Positions 7,298 through 15,852 of a DNA stretch of 19,189 nt are shown piece after piece. The DNA is from an uncultured Prevotella sp. (GTDB lineage Bacteria > Bacteroidota > Bacteroidia > Bacteroidales > Bacteroidaceae): assembly GCA_934183135.1 (NCBI GenBank), contig CAKPRX010000040.1, positions 1 to 19,189 on the forward strand, written 5' to 3'. A program made the translations under genes and the position numbers. The notes under the pieces are model-generated. The model ran no database searches, was not told the DNA's origin, and saw nothing but the letters and a program-made list of their open reading frames with translations. Each line of letters begins with the position of its first letter. The first letter of the stretch is position 1.

Positions 7298-7794
7298 AGT
7301 TGCCCAGCGCTGGCATGTGCCGGAAAATTCACTTACCTTAGTGCTGCAAAAACTCAAATAACGAATGTCTGACACGTGGCAAAGGTAAGCATAAAAACCG
7401 AGAAATTCACCCCATTCGGTGGAATTTATTTCACGAACAAGGCATTTGTACACCCTCTCACTTGGCAAAGTAGTCAACGGGACACTTGACGGGAGTGTCC
7501 GTATCGGCTCAACCAAAAGAATAGGAAACCGACATTCGCTCCGTTTGCAAAAGCAAGAAAGAGGACAGAAACACTATTTTCACAACTTACGTTTTTCTTC
7601 CGGAGATGCTTAGCACAATTTTTGTGCAATTTTTTGCTGTGCTTATGCAGACATTTTTGACTTTTCTGAAGTGCTTGACAGTCAGGGTGCTTTGTCGCCT
7701 TGCGCGCGGCGCCCTCGTGTACGCGCGTGGGCAAACTGACTTTCTTTTACAAAAATAATTAGGGATGGGGCAGGCGTTTATAAGAAAAAAATAT
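7298..7794. other. Intergenic region between GH115 gene and polysaccharide operon
   Basis: No convincing gene. Visible structures are the palindrome CCAGCGCTGG (7304-7313), a minus-strand TACCTTTG box (7380-7387), a 7-bp inverted repeat GGACACT/AGTGTCC near 7481-7501, and a small hairpin GCACAA-TTT-TTGTGC (7613-7627) followed by AATTTTTT. The last looks like a terminator but no plausible plus-strand gene ends there; the short GTG-initiated frame running up to it lacks supporting signals. Confidence 0.5.
7613..7635 (+). terminator. Weak terminator-like hairpin
   Basis: GCACAA (7613-7618), loop TTT, TTGTGC (7622-7627), then AATTTTTT. The stem is short and AT-poor only at its base, and no obvious gene lies upstream on this strand, so the function is uncertain. 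It could insulate the downstream operon from readthrough. Confidence 0.3.
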
Positions 7795-7802
7795 TACTTT
7801 TG
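7795..7802 (+). promoter_or_regulatory. -7 box of the polysaccharide operon promoter
   Basis: TACTTTTG (7795-7802) is an exact TAnnTTTG match and is followed by GC, as is common in this phylum. No TTTG is found 19-21 bases upstream, so the -33 element is weak or replaced by an activator site. It would give a leader of roughly 130 bases before the first gene at 7938. Confidence 0.5.
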
Positions 7803-7937
7803 CAAAATAGGGTAGCCGTACCTGGTGCCCTCAGGGTGGTGGTCAGCATGATGGCCGAGGACATCGAAACCCTCCAGAGACACCCCTCCCAACTCTTAAC
7901 TGACGAAAGCAGAGTAAGCATATATATATCAGATAGC

Positions 7938-9221
7938 ATGTCAAACGCTAAACGCATAACCACCCTGATGGCCCTGCTGGCCATGGGATGCCTCACCGTG
8001 TCGGCCGAGAGCATCCTGGACCGCATGCGTACACGCGACATAGCCAACTGGCAGTACATAGACTACTATCTGCACATCTTTGTCACACAGTACGAGAACT
8101 ACCCGTTCGTGGTGCGTACCTGTATCGTCATACTGCTGGTCAGCTGTATCTCCATCTTCTGCTTTACCATCCTGCTTATTTCCCAGAAAATTAAGGACAA
8201 CCGCAACAACTGGTATTACAACAGCCTTTACAACCGCTATTACGCCAAGCTCGTCGAGATATCGTCGGCCCGGGAGAACATGGACTACCAGGAGGTGGCC
8301 GACAGGCTCGGCATAGCCGAGAGACAGCGTCAGCGTCTGCGCAAGGGGTCGCGTATGTTTATGCTGGGCCGATTGCTGATGCAGGTAAAGTCAGAGTACT
8401 ACGACACATATAACCAGGCTAACATCCAGCAGATAGTCCGGGCTTTCGGGCTGAGGGAGCACATGGAGCACGTGTTTACCTTTGGCTCCAAGACCAGGCG
8501 CCTGCGCGCCATGCAGCTGGCCCAGTTTCTGATGATAGACGTGCCCGAGTCTATACTGGTGCGTCTGCTCAACTCGTCGAGCTCGGTCCTGCGCAAGGAG
8601 GTACGCATGTACTACCTCTGGCTCTGCGACTACGACCCCTTCCGCTTCTTCGAGGATGCCAGCTACGACTACGAGTTCCGCCCCTGGGACAGCCTGGAGA
8701 TACACCACCTGATGCGTGCGCGCCAGCGTGCCGGCAAGGAGATGCCCTCGCTGCCCCCCGTGGTGTCGGTGTGCTCAGACGACCGGCTGAAGGCATGCCT
8801 GATACGCGAGGTGGGCTTCTGGGGCAAGCCCGGGGAGGTAGAGCGCATGGAGCACTTCTTCCACTCGAACAACATAGACATCCGCATGGCCGCCATAGAC
8901 TGTATGGGCATAGCCCGCAGCGCTAGGGCCGAGCACAAGCTGGTCGAGCTGTATCCCGCACAGGTCAAGCGTGTGCAGCTACATACCCTGAAGGCCATTA
9001 TGCAGATCAAGTCGGGCAACGCGGTGGGCTTCCTGGTCAGGGCATGGGCCGACTGTACCGTCATGTCGGTCAAGCTCAACCTGCTGCTGTGCCTGTGGCA
9101 CTACAGCGACCTGGGCCGCGAGGAGTTTGCCCGCCTGGAGCACCACGCCACAGGCCAGGACCGCATATTGTTCGGCCAGGTGCGCGCCTTTACAGGTGTT
9201 TATAAGAAGACAACGGCATGA
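7938..9221 (+). CDS. Inner-membrane protein with cytosolic HEAT-like domain, exopolysaccharide operon
   Basis: 427 residues; I do not know a named family with certainty. Residues 1-24 are a signal peptide or first membrane segment (ending VSAE), about 25-58 is a short periplasmic stretch, and 59-83 is a strong membrane helix followed by KIKDNRNN, so the rest should be cytosolic by the positive-inside rule. The cytosolic part is alpha-helical with repeated pairs reminiscent of HEAT repeats, clearest around 300-420 (RMAAIDCMGIARSARAEHKL and following helices). ATG 7938 is chosen because it starts a proper signal; the frame is open upstream to 7800 but that part overlaps the promoter. Its stop codon overlaps the glycosyltransferase start (ATGA at 9218-9221), implying coupled translation and a stoichiometric partnership. 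I infer a co-polymerase or regulatory role for the synthase, in the place BcsB, PgaD or PelG-type partners hold elsewhere. Confidence 0.85.
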   Translation: MSNAKRITTLMALLAMGCLTVSAESILDRMRTRDIANWQYIDYYLHIFVTQYENYPFVVRTCIVILLVSCISIFCFTILLISQKIKDNRNNWYYNSLYNRYYAKLVEISSARENMDYQEVADRLGIAERQRQRLRKGSRMFMLGRLLMQVKSEYYDTYNQANIQQIVRAFGLREHMEHVFTFGSKTRRLRAMQLAQFLMIDVPESILVRLLNSSSSVLRKEVRMYYLWLCDYDPFRFFEDASYDYEFRPWDSLEIHHLMRARQRAGKEMPSLPPVVSVCSDDRLKACLIREVGFWGKPGEVERMEHFFHSNNIDIRMAAIDCMGIARSARAEHKLVELYPAQVKRVQLHTLKAIMQIKSGNAVGFLVRAWADCTVMSVKLNLLLCLWHYSDLGREEFARLEHHATGQDRILFGQVRAFTGVYKKTTA

Positions 9222-10690
9222 AAGAGATACTGTTCTATACCTACGGCTACCTGGTGTTCTTCTACTCGATGGCACTGATGATAAGCTACGTGATACTCAC
9301 GCTGCTGGCTTACCGTGAGCAGAAGCGCAACCGCCACATCATGTCCGATGCCTATGTGAAGAAGATATTTGAGCACTCGCCCTATACCCCGGGCGTGTCC
9401 ATAGTGGCTCCGGCTTACAACGAGGAGAACACCATCGTGGACAACGTCAAGTCGCTGCTCTCGCAGGACTACCCCAAGTTCGAGGTCATCATCGTGAACG
9501 ACGGCAGCAAGGACGCTACGCTCCAGAAGATGATAGACAACTTCGACCTGATAGAGGTGCCGTATCACTACAGGCAGCGCATACTCGCCAAGCCGTTCAA
9601 GCGGATGTTCCTGTCTACCAACCAGGAGTACGTTAACCTCCGCGTGGTCGACAAGGTCAACGGCGGAACCAAGGCCGACCCCGTGAACGCCGGGCTCAAC
9701 GTGGCCCGCTATCCCTACTTCATCAATACCGACGTAGACTGTATCCTGTCCAAGGACGCCATACGCAAGTGCATACGCCCGATGATAGACCACCGCAACG
9801 TGATAGCCGTGTCGGGTGTTATGAATATGTCCAATGCCTGCGTGGTAAAGGACGGACACATGGTGAAGTACCGCATACCCTGGAGCCCCATCCCCCTGTT
9901 CCAGACGCTGGAGTACCTGCGCTCGTTCATGGTGGGCAAGATGGGGTGGAGCGCCATCAACGCCATGCCCAACGTGTCGGGAGGCTACGGTATGTTCGAT
10001 ACCGAGGTGGCCATAGCCGCCGGCGGCTACTCGGCCGACTCGCTGGCCGAGGATATGGACATGCTGATACGCATGATAGGCTACTGCTGCGACTTCAACC
10101 GTCCCTACCGCGTCATCCAGATACCCGACACCTGCTGCTGGACCGAAGGCCCCGCTACGCTGCGCCAGCTGTACCGCCAGCGCACCCGCTGGGGGCACGG
10201 ACTGATACAGACGTTCGGCAAGTACTACCGGATGATAGGCTCCAGGAAGTACCGGCAGCTGGGACTGATAACCCTGCCGTATCTGCTCATCTTCGAGTTC
10301 CTGGCCCCCATCATCGAGATAGTCGGATTCTTTACCTTCCTCTATCTCGCCTTTACCGGGGGTGTCAACTGGGGTACCGCGTGGATTATCTTCCTCGTGA
10401 TGTACGTGTTCTGCTTCCAGCTCTCGTTTGTGGTTATCTACTACGACTACACCCAGACCAAGATGCGCGGGGCCTCCTACATACGCCTGGTCGTGGCGGC
10501 ACTCCTGGAGCCGCTGATTTACCACCCGCTGATACTGCTCTTCTCGCTGCGCGGTTACCTGCGGTTCCTGCTCAAGCAGGGAATAGTATGGGGCGAGATG
10601 AAACGTAAGGGATTTCAGCAGAACCAGGCACCGCCTGGCCAGCAGTCGGCCGCCACGGCACCCGTGGACAACGCGGCGCCCACCGAATAG
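9218..10690 (+). CDS. Processive family 2 glycosyltransferase (exopolysaccharide synthase)
   Basis: 490-residue inner-membrane synthase that should polymerise a beta-linked glycan from a UDP-sugar and extrude it through its own membrane channel. One N-terminal helix (about 10-32) precedes a GT-A domain: VSIVAPAYNEEN (60-71), VNDGS (93-97), TDVD (171-174, the metal-binding DxD), AEDMD with the likely catalytic base Asp279, and QRTRW (321-325), the QxxRW product-gripping motif of cellulose, chitin, hyaluronan and PNAG synthases. Three to four helices follow (about 345-380, 386-410, 422-450). The tail after 465 is rich in Gln, Ala and Pro. There is no PilZ domain, so direct c-di-GMP control as in BcsA is not expected. 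The motifs do not fix the sugar. The length and layout are closest to PgaC/IcaA-like enzymes, but a BcsA-like or unrelated specificity is possible. Confidence 0.92.
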   Translation: MKEILFYTYGYLVFFYSMALMISYVILTLLAYREQKRNRHIMSDAYVKKIFEHSPYTPGVSIVAPAYNEENTIVDNVKSLLSQDYPKFEVIIVNDGSKDATLQKMIDNFDLIEVPYHYRQRILAKPFKRMFLSTNQEYVNLRVVDKVNGGTKADPVNAGLNVARYPYFINTDVDCILSKDAIRKCIRPMIDHRNVIAVSGVMNMSNACVVKDGHMVKYRIPWSPIPLFQTLEYLRSFMVGKMGWSAINAMPNVSGGYGMFDTEVAIAAGGYSADSLAEDMDMLIRMIGYCCDFNRPYRVIQIPDTCCWTEGPATLRQLYRQRTRWGHGLIQTFGKYYRMIGSRKYRQLGLITLPYLLIFEFLAPIIEIVGFFTFLYLAFTGGVNWGTAWIIFLVMYVFCFQLSFVVIYYDYTQTKMRGASYIRLVVAALLEPLIYHPLILLFSLRGYLRFLLKQGIVWGEMKRKGFQQNQAPPGQQSAATAPVDNAAPTE

Positions 10691-10704
10691 ACAGATAGAC
10701 AGAT
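10689..10704 (+). repeat. Two tandem copies of AGACAGAT
   Basis: AGACAGAT occurs twice head to tail across the stop codon of the synthase gene and the 39-base gap before the TPR-barrel gene. It is followed by the TA-run TTATTATATATATAG just before the next start codon. No function is assigned. Confidence 0.5.
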
Positions 10705-10729
10705 TACACCTTATTATATATATAGACAC

Positions 10730-13723
10730 ATGAGACGACTTGTACATATACTCTATATCGCGTTGCCCCTGCTGCTGGTAGCCCCGGTGGTTGGGGCTGT
10801 CGGCTTTGCCGGCCCCATAGACGGCCTGGTCAAGAGCAAGGTTCCCCACACCCCCGACTACTACGACGCCACGGTGCGCGCAGCCTTTAAGCGCGGCAAC
10901 TGGGAGGGCGGCAAGCGGCTCCTGGACGAGGGCCTCAAGTACTATCCCTCGGTCTCGGTGCTCAATGAGCTGGCCGGCTCGTACTATTACCACAAGCGGG
11001 CTTACGACGATGCCCGCTACTACCTGGTAAAGGCGCTGCGCGACAACAACTCGAATGTAGACGCCAAGCAGCTTATGGTCAAGGTGGAGGAGGAGACCAA
11101 GAACTACTCCAGCGCGATATGCTATATCAACGAGCTGCTCGAGATACACCCTTACTGGAAGGGACTCTGGCGACACAAGATAAGCCTGTACCGTAAGCAG
11201 GGCAACGACCAGGAGGCCGACCGCCTGCTGCACCGCCTCTGTCAGATATACCCCAACGATGCCCAGCTCCAGAAGGACCTGAACTACCAGCTCGAGCTGC
11301 GCGCCAACGCCGACCGCAAGAAGGGTAACAAGGAGGGCGCCATCGCCTCGCTCCGCGAGCTGGTCAAGAACAATCCACGTACCGAGGAACCCTATCTGCA
11401 GCTCTGTAACCTGCTCCTACAGGAGGGCTATCGCAGCGAGGCCATCGAGGTGGCAGGGCGCGGAGCCGCCAATCTGCCTAACAGCAGCCGGCTGGTGATG
11501 AAGAAGGCCGGCATACTGGCCGACGACAGCCGCTATGCCGAGGCCATGGCCTATGTGGAGCAGGCCATGAAGACCAACCGCAGCCCTCAGCTGGTGTCGT
11601 TCTACAACTCCATGCAGGCCGATGCGGCCCGCGCCGCGTCGCACAACGACCCCTACGTGCTCTATGGCAAGGTCTATGAGCGCACTAAGAGCCAGGAGTC
11701 GCTCGACTACCTGCTCTCTACCTCCATCACCCGTGGCTATTACGACAATGCACTCTACTATATAGGCGAGGCACGCAAGCGCAAGGGCGACACCGAGGAT
11801 CTGCTGTACAAGCAGTACATCGTCAACAAGCGCATGGGCAATACCCAGGCGGCCAACAACCTGCTGGTGCGCCTCTACCAGCGCAACCCGCGCAACAAGG
11901 ATGTGGTCAACGACCTGGCACTGCTCCGCCTGGACCAGGCTGTCCGCCTGATGGGCGAGAATTCGTATGGCGAGGCCCTGCCTCTGCTCCAGTTTGCCGC
12001 CGGACACTCTCAGGAAAAAGATGTACGCGAGTCGGCTTACAGCCGTATCGTTACCTGTAACGTAGAACTGCGTCGCTACGATGCCGCCGACCGCGCGCTC
12101 GCCGAGTACAACACCCATTTCCCCGGTCGCCCCGACTATGTGCTCCGCCATGGCGACATACTCAACCGCAGCGGCCGCACCGAGGCAGCCCTGAGCTTCC
12201 TGGCCCAGGCGGCCAACAGCGAGAACGACGAGCTGACGCGGGCACAGTATGTCAATGCCTACGAGGAGACGGCCGTGCCCTACATTAAGCGGCTCATGGC
12301 TACCGGGGCCGTGGCCAAGGCTTACACCCAGTGCGAGAACCTGCTCAGCGTGTGCCCCATGTCAGAGGACGGACTGCACTATGCCGTCAACGCCTCGGCC
12401 CAGTTGCAGCGCTGGACCGACTATCGCCGCTTTGTCGATATGGGCCGTATGCGCTACGCCTCGGACAACTTCTATATCATCAAGCAGGCGGCCCTCTACA
12501 CGGGTGCCAAGCAGTTTGCCCGGGCCGACGAGATACTGCGGCCGCGTGTGAGCGAGTACTTGGGCGACTCGCTGCTGGTAAGGGCCAACAGCGGCAACAG
12601 CTCTGACTGGGCCGCCGACCTGATAGAGCGTCACCAGGCCGACTCGGCGCTGGCCGTGCTCAACTCGGCGCTGACATTCGACCGCGACAACCGGCTGCTG
12701 CTCTATACCAAGGGCCTGGCTTACGAGGCCCTGCACCAGTACGACTCTGCCTACGTGTACCAGAAATACTACCGCCCGGACATCTCCGAGCTGGCCTCCT
12801 TTACCCGCCATCTCAACAGTCTGATAGCACGCGGCTACCGCAATGGGCTCAACTTCGAGTACCTGCAGGGACGCTATGGCGAGCAGGATGTGATAACAGC
12901 CGTGGCATCGGTAGAGTACACGCGCAAGCTCGATGCCGTCAACGACATCGCCGTGAGGATCAACTACGCCGGACGTGAGGGCGCGGTGGCCGGCGCCGCC
13001 TCTGACGAACAGGTGTCGGGAGGCACAGGGCTGCAGCTGGTGGGCGAGTGGACACACGTGTTCAGCGACCGGTGGCAGGCCACGGTCAATGCAGGCGTGG
13101 CTAGCAAGTATTTTCCGCAGCTCATGGCCAACCTGCGCGTGCAGCGTTCCTGGGAGCATGAGTGGGAGACCGAGGCCCACGTGGGTTTCCGCCGTATCGA
13201 TTCTTACAAGAAGACCTTCCAGTGGAACAGTGACGTGTACGACGAGGCTACGGGCCAGTACGGGCTCTGGGGCTTCGCCGGCTGGCAGAACGACCGCATG
13301 ACGCTCCTCAACCTGGGCGTGGGTGCCAGCCGTACACTCGGTGACTTCTGGGTCAACGCCAAGCTCGACGGTTATCAGATGTCGAACAAGCTGTATGTCA
13401 ATCTGCTGGCTCAGGCCAAGTACTTCGTGCTGGGCGACGGCAAGTCGTGCATACAGGCTCTGGCCAGCGTGGGAAGCGCCCCCGAGGCCACGATGATAGA
13501 CTATGCCATGCCGGGTACCTTTAACCACCTCAACACCCAGGTGGGGCTGGGCGGCCAGTACCGTATTCACCGCAACGTGACGCTGGGCATCCTCGGCATG
13601 TGGTACACTTACTACACCCAGACCAACGGTCGCCGTGGCACCGAGGTGAGCTATACCGACTATATCACCACCCGTTATAAAAACCTGTTTAATGTTGATG
13701 CGCAGATACTCATATCGTTCTAA
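10730..13723 (+). CDS. Periplasmic TPR / outer-membrane beta-barrel polysaccharide exporter
   Basis: 997 residues. A signal peptide (about 1-27, MRRLVHILYIALPLL then VGAVGFA) is followed by a long array of tetratricopeptide-like helix pairs (about 40-700; clear units around 70-130, 190-270 and 330-500). From about 702 to the end (RNGLNFEYLQGRYGEQDV onward) alternating hydrophobic/polar strands with turns and a final Phe (ILISF) indicate a beta-barrel of the YaiO-like type. This matches PgaA, BcsC and the PelB type: TPRs guide the polymer through the periplasm and recruit periplasmic enzymes, and the barrel lets it out. The gene starts 39 bases after the synthase and its 3' end overlaps the next gene by 32 bp, which supports assignment to one machine. 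The large TPR-to-barrel ratio is closer to BcsC or PelB than PgaA. Confidence 0.9.
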   Translation: MRRLVHILYIALPLLLVAPVVGAVGFAGPIDGLVKSKVPHTPDYYDATVRAAFKRGNWEGGKRLLDEGLKYYPSVSVLNELAGSYYYHKRAYDDARYYLVKALRDNNSNVDAKQLMVKVEEETKNYSSAICYINELLEIHPYWKGLWRHKISLYRKQGNDQEADRLLHRLCQIYPNDAQLQKDLNYQLELRANADRKKGNKEGAIASLRELVKNNPRTEEPYLQLCNLLLQEGYRSEAIEVAGRGAANLPNSSRLVMKKAGILADDSRYAEAMAYVEQAMKTNRSPQLVSFYNSMQADAARAASHNDPYVLYGKVYERTKSQESLDYLLSTSITRGYYDNALYYIGEARKRKGDTEDLLYKQYIVNKRMGNTQAANNLLVRLYQRNPRNKDVVNDLALLRLDQAVRLMGENSYGEALPLLQFAAGHSQEKDVRESAYSRIVTCNVELRRYDAADRALAEYNTHFPGRPDYVLRHGDILNRSGRTEAALSFLAQAANSENDELTRAQYVNAYEETAVPYIKRLMATGAVAKAYTQCENLLSVCPMSEDGLHYAVNASAQLQRWTDYRRFVDMGRMRYASDNFYIIKQAALYTGAKQFARADEILRPRVSEYLGDSLLVRANSGNSSDWAADLIERHQADSALAVLNSALTFDRDNRLLLYTKGLAYEALHQYDSAYVYQKYYRPDISELASFTRHLNSLIARGYRNGLNFEYLQGRYGEQDVITAVASVEYTRKLDAVNDIAVRINYAGREGAVAGAASDEQVSGGTGLQLVGEWTHVFSDRWQATVNAGVASKYFPQLMANLRVQRSWEHEWETEAHVGFRRIDSYKKTFQWNSDVYDEATGQYGLWGFAGWQNDRMTLLNLGVGASRTLGDFWVNAKLDGYQMSNKLYVNLLAQAKYFVLGDGKSCIQALASVGSAPEATMIDYAMPGTFNHLNTQVGLGGQYRIHRNVTLGILGMWYTYYTQTNGRRGTEVSYTDYITTRYKNLFNVDAQILISF

Positions 13724-15845
13724 GACACTGGTGTCGGTACTGTGCGTGGCGCTGCTGGCCGTGCCCCTGACACTTATGGCCGCCTGCATGGCACCCGCAC
13801 TGAAGCCCTTTGGCCAGTATAGCGAGTATGCCATACTGCCGGCCAGTCCCAGCGATGCCGTGGATGTCAAGTGGGCCACCTACCTGAAGACTCACTTCCA
13901 GAAGCGGGCCACTGACCGCGACTGTGTCATCGCGGCACCCGCGCAGGACGACAGTCAGCTGCAGGTGACGGTAGACCTGGACCCGGGGCTGGCTACCGAC
14001 TACCGGGTGGGCGTGGCCGACCATGCCCTGACCCTCACGGCCCGCAATACCGAGGCCATGCTGTGGCTGCTGTACCAGTTTATGAGTGCGGCGGCCCGTG
14101 CCGACAGCCGTCTGGCGGTGAGCGACCTGCCCCCCGCCGTGCTCAGTTGTCAGCGCGATACCGCCGGTACCTTTGCCTTTGAGTACCGCGGCATCTACAG
14201 CCCCTCCAATACCGATGCCGACCAGATGCCCATCCTGGGTGTACACAACGTAGACTTTGACTGGGGTCTCTGGGGTCATAATATAGGTAAGGTGTTTGAG
14301 GGTAATGTGCCTGTCCAGGCCCGCGCCCTCGTCGGCGGACGGCGCAGCGACAGCCAGTGGTGCTTCTCGTCAGACGAACTGTACCGGGCTTACGAGCGCT
14401 ACATCATAGACAACTACGGTGACGGTACGGCCGATGCCCCCACCCGTTTCAGCGTGATGCCCAACGATAACGGCGAGGTCTGCCAGTGTCCTGCCTGTCG
14501 GGCTGCCGACAATACGCCCACTTCGGCCACCCCCGCGGTGACGCGGATGGTAGAGCGGCTGGCGCGGCGGTTCCCCCACCAGCTGTTCTTCACCTCGGCC
14601 TATGCCACCACGCAGACGCCGCCCACCCACAAGTTGCCCGCCAATGCCGGTGTACTGGTAAGTGCCATGGACCTGCCACTGGTGGCAGGCGACGGTGCCC
14701 AGGCAGTAGCCGCCCAGACCGCTAAGGCCAAGGCCCGGTTCGGCCAGACCATCAAGGACTGGCAGCGCTGTACCGACCGCGTGTATGTGTGGGACTACAT
14801 GCGCAACTTTGACGACTATCTTACCCCCTATCCCTGTCTGCACGCGCTGCAGGACAGGCTGCGCTATTACCGGCAGCTGGGCATCAGGGGTGTATTCTTT
14901 AACGGCAGTGGCTACGACTACGCTTCGTTTGACGATGTGCAGACCTATGTGCTGGCCCAGCTGCTCCTGAACCCCGAGGCCGATGTCGATGCCGGCATAC
15001 GGGCCTATCTGGCTGCTACCTATCCTGTTACGGGGCAGCTGCTGGACAGCTACTATACCTCGTTAGAGACTGCGGCTGCCGGCCACGTACTGCCCTGGTA
15101 TGGAGGCATAGCCGATGCGGTGGCCGTAGGGGTAGACCCCACGGCGCTGAACAGTTTTGCTACCCAGCTCGAGGCGGCCTCGAAGAAGGCCGACATACCC
15201 GAGCGCAAGAAGATAAACGAGCTGCTTACGGCGCTGGCCTATACCCGGCTGGAGACCCTCCGTCTGAAAGCCGAGAGGCCCTCGGACGCCACGGTGGCCC
15301 AGCTCACATCGCTACTCGCTGCCCATACCGCCTTTAAGGACATGGCCAACTACCGCGAGGCCCTGGGCGACATAGACAGCTACCTGGCCCAGTGGCGCCT
15401 GTCGTACCCCTGGCTCGGAGGTTCGGGCCGCCACCTCATACTGGGTCTGCGCTGCCTGGAGGGCGGTGCCGATGGCCTGTCGGTAGAGTTGCTTGGCGAT
15501 GGTCGCCAGGGCTTTACCACCGACTATCATACTGGCTGGTACATCACCGGCGCACCCCAGCTGTGCCTGCAGGCTCAGGGTTTCCAGCGCACATCCGTAC
15601 AGTTCAGCCTGTCGTTCCTCCATGCCCCTGTATGGCACATCTATCTGCCCTCGGAGGTGTCGGTATGGCAGGAGAACACGTGCTGCGGCCGGGTCACGGT
15701 ACCCGCGGCCGCAGACAGCCGGACACGGGTAACGCTGCCGGTGGCCGGCTTGGTTCCCCTGAAGCCTGTCGAGATACGCATCAGGCAGAACGCCCAGGCC
15801 AAGGGCCGTGTAACGCTGGCCTGCGACGAAATAGAAGTAATGTAA
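13692..15845 (+). CDS. DUF4838-like putative glycoside hydrolase lipoprotein
   Basis: 717 residues. The N-terminus MRRYSYRSKTLV plus a hydrophobic core ends LMAAC, a slightly unusual lipobox with Met at -3 (lipidated Cys32). About residues 45-140 form a small alpha/beta domain like the GH20b-type domain before GH67, GH115 and related enzymes (NTEAMLWLLYQF). About 155-450 look like a TIM barrel (YRGIYSPSN, FSVMPNDNGEVCQCPACRAA, VWDYMRNFDDY, FFNGSGYDYASFD), the pattern of DUF4838. Cys264, Cys266 and Cys269 form a CxCxxC cluster. About 560-717 is a beta-sandwich, perhaps carbohydrate binding. It overlaps the TPR-barrel gene by 32 bp. By analogy with BcsZ, PgaB and PelA I infer a glycan-trimming or modifying enzyme on the periplasmic or outer membrane face. 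The catalytic residues cannot be assigned by eye. ATG 13698 is an alternative start. Confidence 0.82.
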   Translation: MLMRRYSYRSKTLVSVLCVALLAVPLTLMAACMAPALKPFGQYSEYAILPASPSDAVDVKWATYLKTHFQKRATDRDCVIAAPAQDDSQLQVTVDLDPGLATDYRVGVADHALTLTARNTEAMLWLLYQFMSAAARADSRLAVSDLPPAVLSCQRDTAGTFAFEYRGIYSPSNTDADQMPILGVHNVDFDWGLWGHNIGKVFEGNVPVQARALVGGRRSDSQWCFSSDELYRAYERYIIDNYGDGTADAPTRFSVMPNDNGEVCQCPACRAADNTPTSATPAVTRMVERLARRFPHQLFFTSAYATTQTPPTHKLPANAGVLVSAMDLPLVAGDGAQAVAAQTAKAKARFGQTIKDWQRCTDRVYVWDYMRNFDDYLTPYPCLHALQDRLRYYRQLGIRGVFFNGSGYDYASFDDVQTYVLAQLLLNPEADVDAGIRAYLAATYPVTGQLLDSYYTSLETAAAGHVLPWYGGIADAVAVGVDPTALNSFATQLEAASKKADIPERKKINELLTALAYTRLETLRLKAERPSDATVAQLTSLLAAHTAFKDMANYREALGDIDSYLAQWRLSYPWLGGSGRHLILGLRCLEGGADGLSVELLGDGRQGFTTDYHTGWYITGAPQLCLQAQGFQRTSVQFSLSFLHAPVWHIYLPSEVSVWQENTCCGRVTVPAAADSRTRVTLPVAGLVPLKPVEIRIRQNAQAKGRVTLACDEIEVM

Positions 15846-15852
15846 TATCATC

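Noticed and set aside
7298..7400. tRNA on the minus strand behind the TACCTTTG box at 7380-7387
   Set aside because: The box resembles the tRNA-Gly promoter, but the downstream sequence does not fold into a cloverleaf.
7419..7613. 64-codon GTG-initiated frame ending at a hairpin
   Set aside because: Coincidence with the terminator-like hairpin is suggestive, but start, composition and lack of a promoter do not support a gene.
9200..11233. 677-codon open frame on the minus strand
   Set aside because: It lies opposite the synthase and TPR-barrel genes, and its translation is Val/His/Gly/Leu-rich without motifs, as expected from the complement of GC-rich coding DNA.
12362..13879. 505-codon open frame on the minus strand
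   Set aside because: Antisense shadow of the TPR-barrel gene and the start of the next gene; no family signal.
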